A DNA stretch of 64,000 nucleotides, taken from assembly GCF_002266425.1 (NCBI RefSeq), contig NZ_NPMN01000017.1, forward strand, positions 1-64,000, given 5' to 3'. A program made the position numbers and the translations under genes. The stretch is from Tissierella sp. P1. GTDB taxonomy: Bacteria > Bacillota > Clostridia > Tissierellales > Tissierellaceae. The notes beneath the pieces are model-generated. The model made no database searches. It was not told the DNA's origin and saw only the letters and a list, made by a program, of their open reading frames with translations. Positions 38,161 to 45,862 of the stretch are shown here, piece by piece; positions within the stretch are counted from its first letter, which is position 1, and every line of letters begins with the position of its first letter.

Positions 38161-38847
38161 ATGGAAACAATTCTTATTATCGATGACGAAGCAGATATTA
38201 TTATGGTAATAAAAGACGTATTGGAAAGTAATGGCTATAATGTATTAGTTGCATATAATGGATTTGATGGAATTGAATTATCTAAAAAGAAGCCCGATTT
38301 AATAATCCTAGATATTATGATGCCTGATATAGATGGCTTTAACGTATGTAATGCAATTCGTGACAATGTGATTTGTCCCATTTTATTTTTATCCGCAAAA
38401 GATTCGGAAGCTGACAAAATAAAGGGTTTAGCTATCGGTGGAGATGATTATATAACAAAGCCTTTTAGTCTAAAAGAGCTGGTTATAAGAGTTAAGGCTC
38501 ACCTAAGACGAGAAAAAAGATATGTGAATAAAGGACTTGAAAATTGTTTACAATTTAAAAACTTAAAGATAGATATAAAGGGAATGACTGTAAAAATTAA
38601 TGATGAAGACTTAAATCTTACTAAAAAAGAGTTTGAAATAGTAGAACTCCTAGCTCTTTATCCAGGACAAGTTTTTTCAAAAGAACAAATATATGAAAGA
38701 GTCTGGGGATTTGATGGCATGGGATGCACCTCTACTGTTACAGAACATATCAAAAAGATTAGATCTAAAATCTCGGCTATTGAAGAAGATAATCAATATA
38801 TAGCTACCGTTTGGGGTATTGGCTATAAATGGGATGTAAAATCATGA
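38161..38847 (+). CDS. OmpR-family response regulator
   Basis: A 228-residue VanR-like regulator with receiver (ILIIDDEADIIMVI, Asp in LIILDIMMPDIDG, Lys in DYITKPFSLKEL) and winged helix (GMGCTSTVTEHIKKIRSKIS, VWGIGYKW). The ATG at 38161 has TTGGAGGC upstream and is preferred to an ATG 12 bases earlier. Four-base overlap with the kinase gene. No transporter operon follows; the TraX gene in front is the only candidate co-transcribed target. Confidence 0.92.
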   Translation: METILIIDDEADIIMVIKDVLESNGYNVLVAYNGFDGIELSKKKPDLIILDIMMPDIDGFNVCNAIRDNVICPILFLSAKDSEADKIKGLAIGGDDYITKPFSLKELVIRVKAHLRREKRYVNKGLENCLQFKNLKIDIKGMTVKINDEDLNLTKKEFEIVELLALYPGQVFSKEQIYERVWGFDGMGCTSTVTEHIKKIRSKISAIEEDNQYIATVWGIGYKWDVKS

Positions 38848-40265
38848 AAGATAAGAGTTTGAAATATCAATTTATAGTAGCTTTTATAAAGATAATTGTT
38901 TTAAGTCTTATCCTATCTATAATAAGCTTTATAATATGGTTTAAAACCTTTGATTATATTCAATACCCAGCTAATTATTACGAAAATCAATTGTCTAGGA
39001 TTATCTATGAGATTAACGAAAAATATGAAGCTGTTTTAGATAAAAAATTTGAGGGCCAAATGAATAGAATCGTACCAAGTGAAGGAATATTATATCAAGT
39101 TTTAGATAATGAGGGGAATTTAATATATGGAAGTATTAAAAATCCTTTAATTAAAAATAAAAGAAAACTATATGAAAGTTTAAATTCTGTTTTAAGGCTG
39201 GGAAATAATAACTTTGCTAAAGTTGTACCTGCTTTTAATGAGAGTAGTGATATTAAAGGTGCAATTATATTAAAATATCAGCTTAGGAGCACTCCAAAAA
39301 TAAATAATTATTTACTATATAAATTGAATAATTTGATAATATTTATTCCATTTATATATATAGTGGTCTTTACAATATTTTACTCTAAAAAGTTAGCTAA
39401 GAATCTAGTAAAACCAATTAATCTATTGATGGAAGGATCAGAAAAAATTAAGAATAAGGACTTAGATTTCTCTATAGACTATAAAGAAAATAATGAACTT
39501 GGAAGACTTTGTGATGCTTTCGAAGATATGAGGATTAATCTTAAAGACTCTTTAATAAAGCAATGGGATTTAGAGGAGAAGAGACGAGAAAACATAGCAA
39601 GTATTGCTCATGATTTAAAAACACCTCTTACTATTATAAATACCTATTCAGAAGCATTAATAGATGGTACTGTTGAGGGAGATAAGTTTAAGGATTATAT
39701 AGAAGTAATTAAAAGAAATAATGAAAGGGCTTTAGCCTTATTAGAGGATATGAATAAAATATCTAATATTGAAAATCCCAATTTTACTTTACAACCTATA
39801 GAGATTAATATTATAGAATTTTTAGGGTTAAAGGAAAAGGATTATAACCTATTATGCCAAGAAAAAGGAATTTACTTTAAAGTAGATATTATAGATTTAA
39901 GAGAAAAAAGATCTATAGATAAATTTGATATTAAATCAATAGAGCAAGTATTAGATAATATTATGTCCAATAGCATTAGATATACAGAGAAGGGTGAGTC
40001 TATAAAGCTGAATATCTTATGTAAAGATGATAAAATAAAATTTTCCATCATGGATACTGGAAAAGGTTTTAGTAATGAAGATTTAAAAAATATTTTCAAT
40101 AAATTTTATAGGGGAGATAAATCTCGCTCATTTACAACGGGACATTCTGGCTTAGGTATGTATATAGCCAAGACTATAGTAGAAAAACATGGTGGAAATA
40201 TTAAAGCTGAAAATAATAGTCCAAAGGGAGGAATTATTGAATTTGATATAAAGCCAATGCAATAA
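38844..40265 (+). CDS. Sensor histidine kinase (VanS-like)
   Basis: A 473-residue kinase: an N-terminal helix, an extracellular region of about 120 residues, a second helix near 160-180, a HAMP domain (NLVKPINLLMEGSEKIKNKDL), phospho-acceptor SIAHDLKTPLTIINTYSEAL, and N/G boxes (QVLDNIMSNSIRYTEKG, DTGKGFS, HSGLGMYIAKTIVEKHGG). Complete. The stimulus is unknown. Confidence 0.92.
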   Translation: MKDKSLKYQFIVAFIKIIVLSLILSIISFIIWFKTFDYIQYPANYYENQLSRIIYEINEKYEAVLDKKFEGQMNRIVPSEGILYQVLDNEGNLIYGSIKNPLIKNKRKLYESLNSVLRLGNNNFAKVVPAFNESSDIKGAIILKYQLRSTPKINNYLLYKLNNLIIFIPFIYIVVFTIFYSKKLAKNLVKPINLLMEGSEKIKNKDLDFSIDYKENNELGRLCDAFEDMRINLKDSLIKQWDLEEKRRENIASIAHDLKTPLTIINTYSEALIDGTVEGDKFKDYIEVIKRNNERALALLEDMNKISNIENPNFTLQPIEINIIEFLGLKEKDYNLLCQEKGIYFKVDIIDLREKRSIDKFDIKSIEQVLDNIMSNSIRYTEKGESIKLNILCKDDKIKFSIMDTGKGFSNEDLKNIFNKFYRGDKSRSFTTGHSGLGMYIAKTIVEKHGGNIKAENNSPKGGIIEFDIKPMQ

Positions 40266-40300
40266 TTACAGCTATATCCTCATGAGGATATAGCTGTAAT
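40265..40300. repeat. Perfect 36-base palindrome after the kinase gene
   Basis: Positions 40265-40300 read the same on both strands (18-bp arms, CATG at the centre). It starts at the last base of the kinase stop codon and probably acts as a transcription stop for both strands, although no long T run follows. Confidence 0.7.
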
Positions 40301-40409
40301 TATGATAATAGATCATAGGAAAATAGTGAAAAAAGGCAGTCGTGAGGAACTATTAGGTAGAAAAATATATATTACTTATATGATAATTTTAGTCTATAAA
40401 TTCAAATAA
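40299..40409 (+). pseudogene. Relic of an ABC exporter C-terminus
   Basis: The frame reads IMIIDHRKIVKKGSREELLG then RKIYITYMI. It aligns with the last 30 residues of the exporter subunit at 33990-35809 (IMVIDHGEIVEKGSHEELLE, RKGYYYNLY), and the DNA is also visibly similar (to about 35694-35783). No start and nothing of the rest of the ATPase is left. This is a decayed end of a duplicated or lost exporter gene. Confidence 0.65.
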
Positions 40410-40592
40410 TGTTTCTACAGTGACTCCAAATATTTTTGCAATATCCATGGCTAGCTTTAAAGAAGGATTATATCTCCCGTTTTCCAAATGTACAATAGTT
40501 TCACGGCGAACACCAACTAATTCTGCGAGTTCACTTTGTTTCATATTTCTGCTTTCTCTATATTCTTTTAAATTGGTTTTTAAAGTAGGCAT
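40389..40592 (-). CDS. Small XRE-family (Cro/CI-type) regulator
   Basis: A 67-residue single-domain helix-turn-helix protein: MKQSELAELVGVRRETIVHL and ENGRYNPSLKLAMDIAKIFG. It belongs to the compact Bacillota group typically paired with a small membrane protein. ATG 40592 is chosen because AGGAAAGGA precedes it by 8 bases and the gene then starts one base after the stop of the membrane protein. Probably represses the shared promoter through the three operators at 41023-41104. Confidence 0.88.
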   Translation of the reverse strand: MPTLKTNLKEYRESRNMKQSELAELVGVRRETIVHLENGRYNPSLKLAMDIAKIFGVTVETLFEFID

Positions 40593-40593
40593 C

Positions 40594-41007
40594 TTAGGGT
40601 CCTTTCCTGTCAAAATGATGAAATAAAATTGGTTTTAGACTGGTGATTATAAATAATAAAATTAGCATAAGTAATCCAATCATATCTCTGGAAAGATTTA
40701 CTTCTTTGTACATCGGAGCTCCTACGAGAATCATCAATATTACTAGTCCTGAAATAGCAACATTTAAGCATATTTGATTTACTTTGCCTAATATCCTTTC
40801 AGCCGATTCGTCAACTTTTTCATCTTTTCTTATTAATCCAATAAGACCATAAAATATTAATCCTATATAATAGAACTTTGAGATAATAGGTTCATATTGT
40901 TTGAAACCAAAATTTTCCCTGCTTGCAACATATAAAGTCAATATCCCAAGTATTAGCAATGCTTTTAATCCGTATTGTGTCACTAAATTAATTTTTTTCT
41001 TTTCCAC
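40594..41007 (-). CDS. Small four-helix membrane protein paired with XRE regulator
   Basis: A 137-residue protein with four hydrophobic helices and a cytoplasmic RKDEKVDESAERILGKVNQ stretch between helices 2 and 3. It resembles DUF2178/DUF3796-type membrane partners of small XRE regulators, from memory. GTG start at 41007, with GGAGGAG upstream. First gene of a two-gene operon. Its role is unknown; it may control the regulator or be the regulated function. Confidence 0.65.
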   Translation of the reverse strand: MEKKKINLVTQYGLKALLILGILTLYVASRENFGFKQYEPIISKFYYIGLIFYGLIGLIRKDEKVDESAERILGKVNQICLNVAISGLVILMILVGAPMYKEVNLSRDMIGLLMLILLFIITSLKPILFHHFDRKGP

Positions 41008-41022
41008 AATTATCTCCTCCGT

Positions 41023-41104
41023 GTTATATATTTATAACCCCTATGTTATAAATATATAACACGGAGTGAAATTAGTCAAGGTTTTTATGTTAAATATTTA
41101 TAAC
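41023..41104 (-). promoter_or_regulatory. Three phased 16-bp operators of the XRE operon
   Basis: GTTATATATTTATAAC (41023-41038), GTTATAAATATATAAC (41045-41060) and GTTAAATATTTATAAC (41089-41104). Each is an inverted repeat GTTAtA-N4-TATAAC. Starts are 22 and 44 bases apart, i.e. whole helical turns. The middle site covers the -10 element, the third lies upstream of -35, and the first lies downstream of the start. Sites 1 and 2 together also form a 22-bp inverted repeat (41017-41038 with 41045-41066). Confidence 0.75.
41051..41079 (-). promoter_or_regulatory. Promoter of the membrane protein/XRE operon
   Basis: On the minus strand TTGACT (41079-41074) and TATATT (41056-41051) with a 17-base spacer. 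The -10 element lies inside operator 2. Confidence 0.75.
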
Positions 41105-41258
41105 ATTTATAGATCTCCTTACAATAACAGAAAAGACTGTTAGAGTATACCCAAGGCTAAGTTTATTATTAACTGTTCTCTATTAATAACCTTATAAACT
41201 CCATTATCATCTGATATCAAAGAAGATAAGTTCATAGATTGTTTTATCCTAAAATATA

Positions 41259-41283
41259 AGAGAAGGGTTTAAGACCCTTCTCT
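41259..41283 (-). terminator. Terminator of the deacetylase gene
   Basis: AGAGAAGGGT and ACCCTTCTCT with a 5-base loop, 48 bases after the stop codon of the minus-strand deacetylase, followed in that direction by TTATATTTT. Confidence 0.75.
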
Positions 41284-41330
41284 GTGAAACTATAAAAGGG
41301 AGTAATATAATACTACCAATTATAAATACC

Positions 41331-42800
41331 TTATCTATTTTTATGAACATGATTATATGTTTTGCCACTTTCCAATGTCTTACCTCTAGCTTCATATAAT
41401 TCGCTAACTGTGACTAACTGGAATCCTCTATCTATTAATTCAGGGACAACTTTTTCTACTGCATTTGCAGTGCTTTCATAAAGATCATGCATTAGTATTA
41501 TATCCCCATCAGTTACATTGTCTAAGATACTTTTTACAACTCTGTTTGTATCCCGGTACTTCCAGTCTAAGGTGTCTATTGACCAGAGGATCATTGGCAT
41601 ATCCAAAGTTGATTTCAGAATGTCATCATAAGCTCCATAGGTTGGTCTCATTACTTTTGGTGTGATGGAAATAGTATCAAATATTATATCCTGTGTAGAT
41701 TTTATTTGCCATTCCACATCTTCTGTTGACAGACTTGTTAATTTTTTATGGTTATAGGTATGATTACCAACTTCACTTCCTTCTGCAATCATTCTTTCTA
41801 AAATCTCTTTATTATGGGATACTCTATTTCCTAATACAAAGAATGTTCCCACTGAATTATATTTTTCTAAGGTATCTAATATAGGTATAGTAGTTTTCCC
41901 ATTTGGTCCATCATCAAATGTAAGGGCTACCATTGGCTTCTCTGGATCAATTATCCTAGTTTCTTCCTCTATAATTTCTTTAGGCTTCTCAATGTCATTT
42001 TCCTCTACAATTGGATCTAATGGTTCCTCGACTAAATCTTCAAGTTCTTTTTTTAGAAAACCTCTTAAATCCCTATATGAGATCTCTACTTCTTGTTCCC
42101 CAAATGACCCTGCAAACAGCTCATATTTCTCGAAAAATAGGATTATGCTATTTTCTTGTACAACAAACTTATCTAAGTTGTCTTTAGCAGAAGCTAGTTT
42201 TTCTTTAAAGAGATCTGTTTCTATATACTCCTTATACTCTTCATCATCACTGAAATGATTAATAATTATTTCAGATAACATTGATAAATATTCACCTTTA
42301 AATATGTCATCTAATGAAATAAACTCTTCTTTTCCTAAATTGATTACAAAGGTTTGAATTGAATTATTAGGATGAGCATTGTAGCTCATGCTCTCCATAA
42401 TTGAAAACTTTAAGCTTACTATATCATCCTGTGTAATATACATGTCAAAATCTATATTTAACTCGGATTTCAACTTCCTATTGGAGATGTTATTCTCAAC
42501 TTCTCTATAGAAATTGTCAATATAACCTTGTACCATATCTTTAATGGTACTATCGATTGAGTCTATACCAAATATAGGATAATGTGCAGCAAGTGAAGAA
42601 TAGTCACCATATTCAATTATAGTTTCAACCTCACCTAAATCTTTTCTTTTTGTTCTTGTTATACTGGTTTGCAATGGAGTATCCATTTCTTCCTCTAGGA
42701 TTAAATTATCCGAATAGATAGGAGCAGTATCTTTTTTAATATAGTTAATTAGGCTAATTGTAATAAATAGTAAAAGAATGAAACTTAATATTTTCTTCAT
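41331..42800 (-). CDS. PdaC-like polysaccharide deacetylase
   Basis: A 489-residue membrane-anchored, extracellular protein. An N-terminal helix (ILSFILLLFITISLINYI) is followed by a DUF4163/DUF3298-type region (about 60-250), an acidic linker, and a NodB deacetylase domain (about 290-470). Catalytic motifs are complete: TFDDGP, HTYNH, RPTYGAYD, DTLDW and ILMHD. This is the order found in B. subtilis PdaC, which removes acetyl groups from peptidoglycan and gives lysozyme resistance. It is divergent from blaI/M56 and shares the operator-rich 170 bp between them, so it is a likely target of that repressor. Confidence 0.87.
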   Translation of the reverse strand: MKKILSFILLLFITISLINYIKKDTAPIYSDNLILEEEMDTPLQTSITRTKRKDLGEVETIIEYGDYSSLAAHYPIFGIDSIDSTIKDMVQGYIDNFYREVENNISNRKLKSELNIDFDMYITQDDIVSLKFSIMESMSYNAHPNNSIQTFVINLGKEEFISLDDIFKGEYLSMLSEIIINHFSDDEEYKEYIETDLFKEKLASAKDNLDKFVVQENSIILFFEKYELFAGSFGEQEVEISYRDLRGFLKKELEDLVEEPLDPIVEENDIEKPKEIIEEETRIIDPEKPMVALTFDDGPNGKTTIPILDTLEKYNSVGTFFVLGNRVSHNKEILERMIAEGSEVGNHTYNHKKLTSLSTEDVEWQIKSTQDIIFDTISITPKVMRPTYGAYDDILKSTLDMPMILWSIDTLDWKYRDTNRVVKSILDNVTDGDIILMHDLYESTANAVEKVVPELIDRGFQLVTVSELYEARGKTLESGKTYNHVHKNR

Positions 42801-42852
42801 TATGTCAACCCCCTCTATGTAGTAATATTATAGGGGAAATTGTCGAAGAGCG

Positions 42853-42962
42853 GTTTACAATTCAGTAACAAAATAGTTTACAATTCAGTAACATTTCAAC
42901 TTATCTATATTGACAATTATAGGTTACAGGCGTAAACTATAATAAAGGTTACAAATGTAAAC
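42853..42962. promoter_or_regulatory. Four BlaI-like operators between pdaC-like gene and blaI
   Basis: GTTTACAATTCAGTAAC occurs twice (42853-42869 and 42876-42892, 23 bases apart). GTTACAGGCGTAAAC (42923-42937) and GTTACAAATGTAAAC (42948-42962) follow. All are variants of the GTTAC/GTAAC dyad, and the last contains the classic TACA-N2-TGTA core of BlaI/MecI sites. TTGACA at 42910-42915 gives a promoter for blaI with -10 TAAACT at 42933 (17-base spacer), so site 3 overlaps it. Sites 1-2 are nearer to the deacetylase. Confidence 0.65.
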
Positions 42963-42975
42963 TGGAGGGGTGAAG

Positions 42976-43350
42976 ATGATATCAAGAATAACTGATTCTG
43001 AAGCTGTAGTGATGCGTGTATTATGGGATGCAGGTCGGGAGCTGAATATTACCGATATAAGAAAGTCTCTTGAAGAAAGCACTGATTGGGAAAGTTCTAC
43101 AATAAAAACTTTACTTCGTAGACTTGTAAAAAAAGATGTAGTTCAAGCAGTAAAAAGGGAAGTATTTTATTATAAGCCGTTAGTCACAGAGGAAGAATAT
43201 AATGAATATACGACTCAAGATTTAATTGATAAATTATATAATGGTAGCGCAAAGAACTTAGTAGCATCTCTATTAGATAATAAAAAACTTAATAAAAAGG
43301 ATATTGAAGAGTTACAGAAGATGTTTAAAGTAGGTGAAAATGATGAATAA
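42976..43350 (+). CDS. BlaI/MecI/CopY family repressor
   Basis: A 124-residue winged-helix repressor: ISRITDSEAVVMRVLWDAGR, STIKTLLRRLVKKDVVQAVK and YYKPLVTEEEY, then the helical dimer tail. It is inactivated by proteolysis when the linked M56 sensor is triggered. The ATG at 42976 is preferred over a GTG at 42970 because GGAGG is 7 bases upstream. The gene overlaps the M56 gene. Expected to bind the four dyads upstream. Confidence 0.9.
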   Translation: MISRITDSEAVVMRVLWDAGRELNITDIRKSLEESTDWESSTIKTLLRRLVKKDVVQAVKREVFYYKPLVTEEEYNEYTTQDLIDKLYNGSAKNLVASLLDNKKLNKKDIEELQKMFKVGENDE

Positions 43351-45193
43351 TGTACTTAGACTAATTCTATCTCTTTCTTTATCAGGAAGTATTTTAGCAT
43401 TGATATTATTTGCAATTAAACCTTTTATAAAGAATAGGCTATCTAAGTCTATCCAATATTATGTTTGGATTGTAGTGGTATTTAGACTAATCTTACCATT
43501 TTCCCTTGAAGAAAGTATTATGAATAGGGTCTTCTACAATAAGAGTATACAAACACAATTACCTTCTAAAAAAGAAATACAATCAATTAGTAACGAAAGT
43601 TTTAAACAAAATAATTTCTTTGAGACTCCGAATGTAAAAGAGAATGTAAAAAGTGGAGTTTATAATTTTGATGCCGATCATAATAGATATTTTAAGGACA
43701 TATTTCAAGGACTTAGCTCTCATATGTTTTACATATATCTATTAGGAGCAATAATTACTTTAACTATTAATACAATAAGTTATCTAAAATTTTTAAATCA
43801 TCTAAAACCAAAAAACAAAGATGCTACAGATGAAGAAAATCTACTATTAAATTCTTTAATTAATGGAAAAAATAAAATTCATTTATTACGAAATCCATTA
43901 GTGAGTACTCCAATGCTTATGGGAATATTCAAACCAAGGATTATAATTCCAGATAGAGAATATAATGAAAAGCAACTAAAGAATATATTGCTCCATGAAC
44001 TTATACATCTAAGACGTTTTGATATAATGATAAAATGGGTTATCATGATAACTAAATCTATTCATTGGTTCAATCCAATGGTATATGTCATTGGAAAAGA
44101 AATTAATCATATATGTGAATTATCCTGTGATGAGGCTGTGATCAAAAATTTAAGCAATAAGGAAAAGCAAGAATATGGAGATACTTTGATTTCCATGGTA
44201 TCTGAGATCCAAAGTTCTACAGGAAGATTGCAAGCGACGATGGGTGAGGATAAAAACATGTTGAAGGATAGACTTATAACCATTATGAACTATAATAAAA
44301 AGTCTAAAATAGTTATATTTATCTCAGGGATTTTACTTTTGGCTGTTATATTTGGAGGATTATATTTAGGTTCAGGAGTTAGAAAAGATACTTATAATCC
44401 TACTAGTAAAATAGAAGAAGAAACTATAACGACTAGTATCCCTATAAAACCGCCATCAATTATAATCACTAACGAAACAGACCTTGAAGCAATAGAAGTA
44501 TATACAATACTCAAGACCAAATGGAATGGAAGTATTTATGATAGAGCTTCTTTCTATCAAGCAGCTTGGAGTAGTGAGCCAAGTATATTAACAGGTCTCC
44601 ATAGATTAGTGCCAGAAGAAGAAATTACAGTTGATTTTGGAGATTCTAAACCTGATAATGTAGCAGTAAAGATGGCCTATTTGACAGAAAGTTATACAGA
44701 ATCTCTATTGCCAATTGTGGATGTTTCTGTAAATTATCATACTAATGGGATTTATAAATTTAAAAATCCCCCTGCATCAGATAGTGATATAGGAACAACG
44801 GGTAGAGTATTTTGCATAGAAGCTACTTGGGGAGATAACATTTGTGAGTATGTATTTGCCTCAGATGGAAAGTTTGATAACAATCCAGCAGAAGTAAAAT
44901 GGATACCAGTTAAACTTGACATGGAAAAATTAGAGGAATTACAAAAAGCTATAGATGATGGAGGGGAAAACAGTTATTTATCTACATCCTTAGAGTTTAT
45001 AGATTCAATAGGGCATTCCAGTGAGGACGCTAATAGAATTAAAATAGAACATAATATTGATAACAAAGTTATAAGATATGAGTTTCAAGGTCATAATAAG
45101 TTCATAGAACTAAGGCTTGTGCAGCCAATTAAAAAAGGAATTGACGGAATATGGGCTGTTGAACTATATAAATTAGAACAAGTATCGGATTAA
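43340..45193 (+). CDS. BlaR1/MecR1-like M56 family metallopeptidase sensor
   Basis: A 617-residue membrane protein. Three to four membrane helices surround a cytoplasmic M56 protease domain with zinc site LLHELIHLRRFD near residue 215 and the downstream CDEAVI. A last helix (about 330-350) leads to an extracellular domain of about 260 residues. That domain has no penicillin-binding motifs (no SxxK), unlike true BlaR1/MecR1. It must sense something else. Operon with blaI and divergent from the PdaC-like gene, which suggests a cell-wall damage or lysozyme response. Confidence 0.87.
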   Translation: MMNNVLRLILSLSLSGSILALILFAIKPFIKNRLSKSIQYYVWIVVVFRLILPFSLEESIMNRVFYNKSIQTQLPSKKEIQSISNESFKQNNFFETPNVKENVKSGVYNFDADHNRYFKDIFQGLSSHMFYIYLLGAIITLTINTISYLKFLNHLKPKNKDATDEENLLLNSLINGKNKIHLLRNPLVSTPMLMGIFKPRIIIPDREYNEKQLKNILLHELIHLRRFDIMIKWVIMITKSIHWFNPMVYVIGKEINHICELSCDEAVIKNLSNKEKQEYGDTLISMVSEIQSSTGRLQATMGEDKNMLKDRLITIMNYNKKSKIVIFISGILLLAVIFGGLYLGSGVRKDTYNPTSKIEEETITTSIPIKPPSIIITNETDLEAIEVYTILKTKWNGSIYDRASFYQAAWSSEPSILTGLHRLVPEEEITVDFGDSKPDNVAVKMAYLTESYTESLLPIVDVSVNYHTNGIYKFKNPPASDSDIGTTGRVFCIEATWGDNICEYVFASDGKFDNNPAEVKWIPVKLDMEKLEELQKAIDDGGENSYLSTSLEFIDSIGHSSEDANRIKIEHNIDNKVIRYEFQGHNKFIELRLVQPIKKGIDGIWAVELYKLEQVSD

Positions 45194-45194
45194 A

Positions 45195-45222
45195 AAAACC
45201 TCCTGTTTATGCGGGAGGTTTT
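45195..45222 (+). terminator. Terminator of the blaI/M56 operon
   Basis: AAAACCTCC and GGGAGGTTTT around a 9-base loop, directly after the stop codon. Confidence 0.8.
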
Positions 45223-45278
45223 GGTCATTGAGCTGATTTTAATTCATCACAAAAAATTGCATGAGATTAAAGAATCTA

Positions 45279-45379
45279 ATTAGTCGACTAATATTAAAAA
45301 GATATATTTAATATGACAAAATACATATTGACAATTAAGGATTATAGTAGTATTATGAATAATATACTTAGCCGACTAA
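45279..45379 (+). promoter_or_regulatory. Two MarR-type operators flanking the promoter
   Basis: ATTAGTCGACTAAT (45279-45292) is a perfect palindrome. TTAGCCGACTAA (45368-45379) is a one-mismatch copy. The first is 36 bases upstream of -35. The second lies after the start point, just before the marR ribosome binding site. The layout fits autorepression. Confidence 0.7.
45328..45356 (+). promoter_or_regulatory. Promoter of the marR-exporter operon
   Basis: TTGACA (45328-45333) and TATTAT (45351-45356) with a 17-base spacer. Confidence 0.8.
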
Positions 45380-45398
45380 CTAAAATGGAGGTAGAGAA

Positions 45399-45839
45399 AT
45401 GGAGAATATAGATAAAGATTCCTTATATTTTGCTTTCTTGGAAGTGTTGAGATTCCACCATATTCGTACTCACATGCTACTTGATGAAATAGGAATATAT
45501 CCAGGGCAACCCCCTATGCTTTTTATATTAAGTAAAGAAGGCGGACAGAGCCAAAAAGAATTAGCAGATAAATTAAAAGTAGCTCCTGCTACCATAACGG
45601 TAATGCTAAAGAGAATGGAGAAGGCAAATCTAGTGGAGCGTAGGCAAGATACAGATGATCAAAGAATATCTAGGGTTTATATTACTGAAAAAGGAAAAAA
45701 GATTTGTAAAAAAGCCAAAGATGTGATGTGGAATTTAGAAAAAGAATGTTTTGGAAATTTTACAGTAGAGGAGAAAGTAATTCTAAGAAGATTATTATTG
45801 CAAGTTAGAGATAATCTTCAGGTAAGTAGTGAGAAATAA
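45399..45839 (+). CDS. MarR family transcriptional regulator
   Basis: A 146-residue winged-helix protein: GQPPMLFILSKEGGQSQKEL, ADKLKVAPATITVMLKRMEK and the wing RRQDTDDQRISRVYITEKGK. It heads an operon with a two-subunit exporter (24 bases downstream). The two TTAG(T/C)CGACTAA palindromes upstream are its probable operators. A drug bound by the regulator would release the exporter genes. Confidence 0.92.
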   Translation: MENIDKDSLYFAFLEVLRFHHIRTHMLLDEIGIYPGQPPMLFILSKEGGQSQKELADKLKVAPATITVMLKRMEKANLVERRQDTDDQRISRVYITEKGKKICKKAKDVMWNLEKECFGNFTVEEKVILRRLLLQVRDNLQVSSEK

Positions 45840-45862
45840 TAAATTAGACTTAGGAGGGAAAT

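Noticed and set aside
40265-40409. Possible phase-variation or IS terminal repeat around the 36-base palindrome
   Set aside because: No transposase, no target duplication and no second copy of the palindrome seen in the window. The adjacent similarity is explained by an exporter relic.
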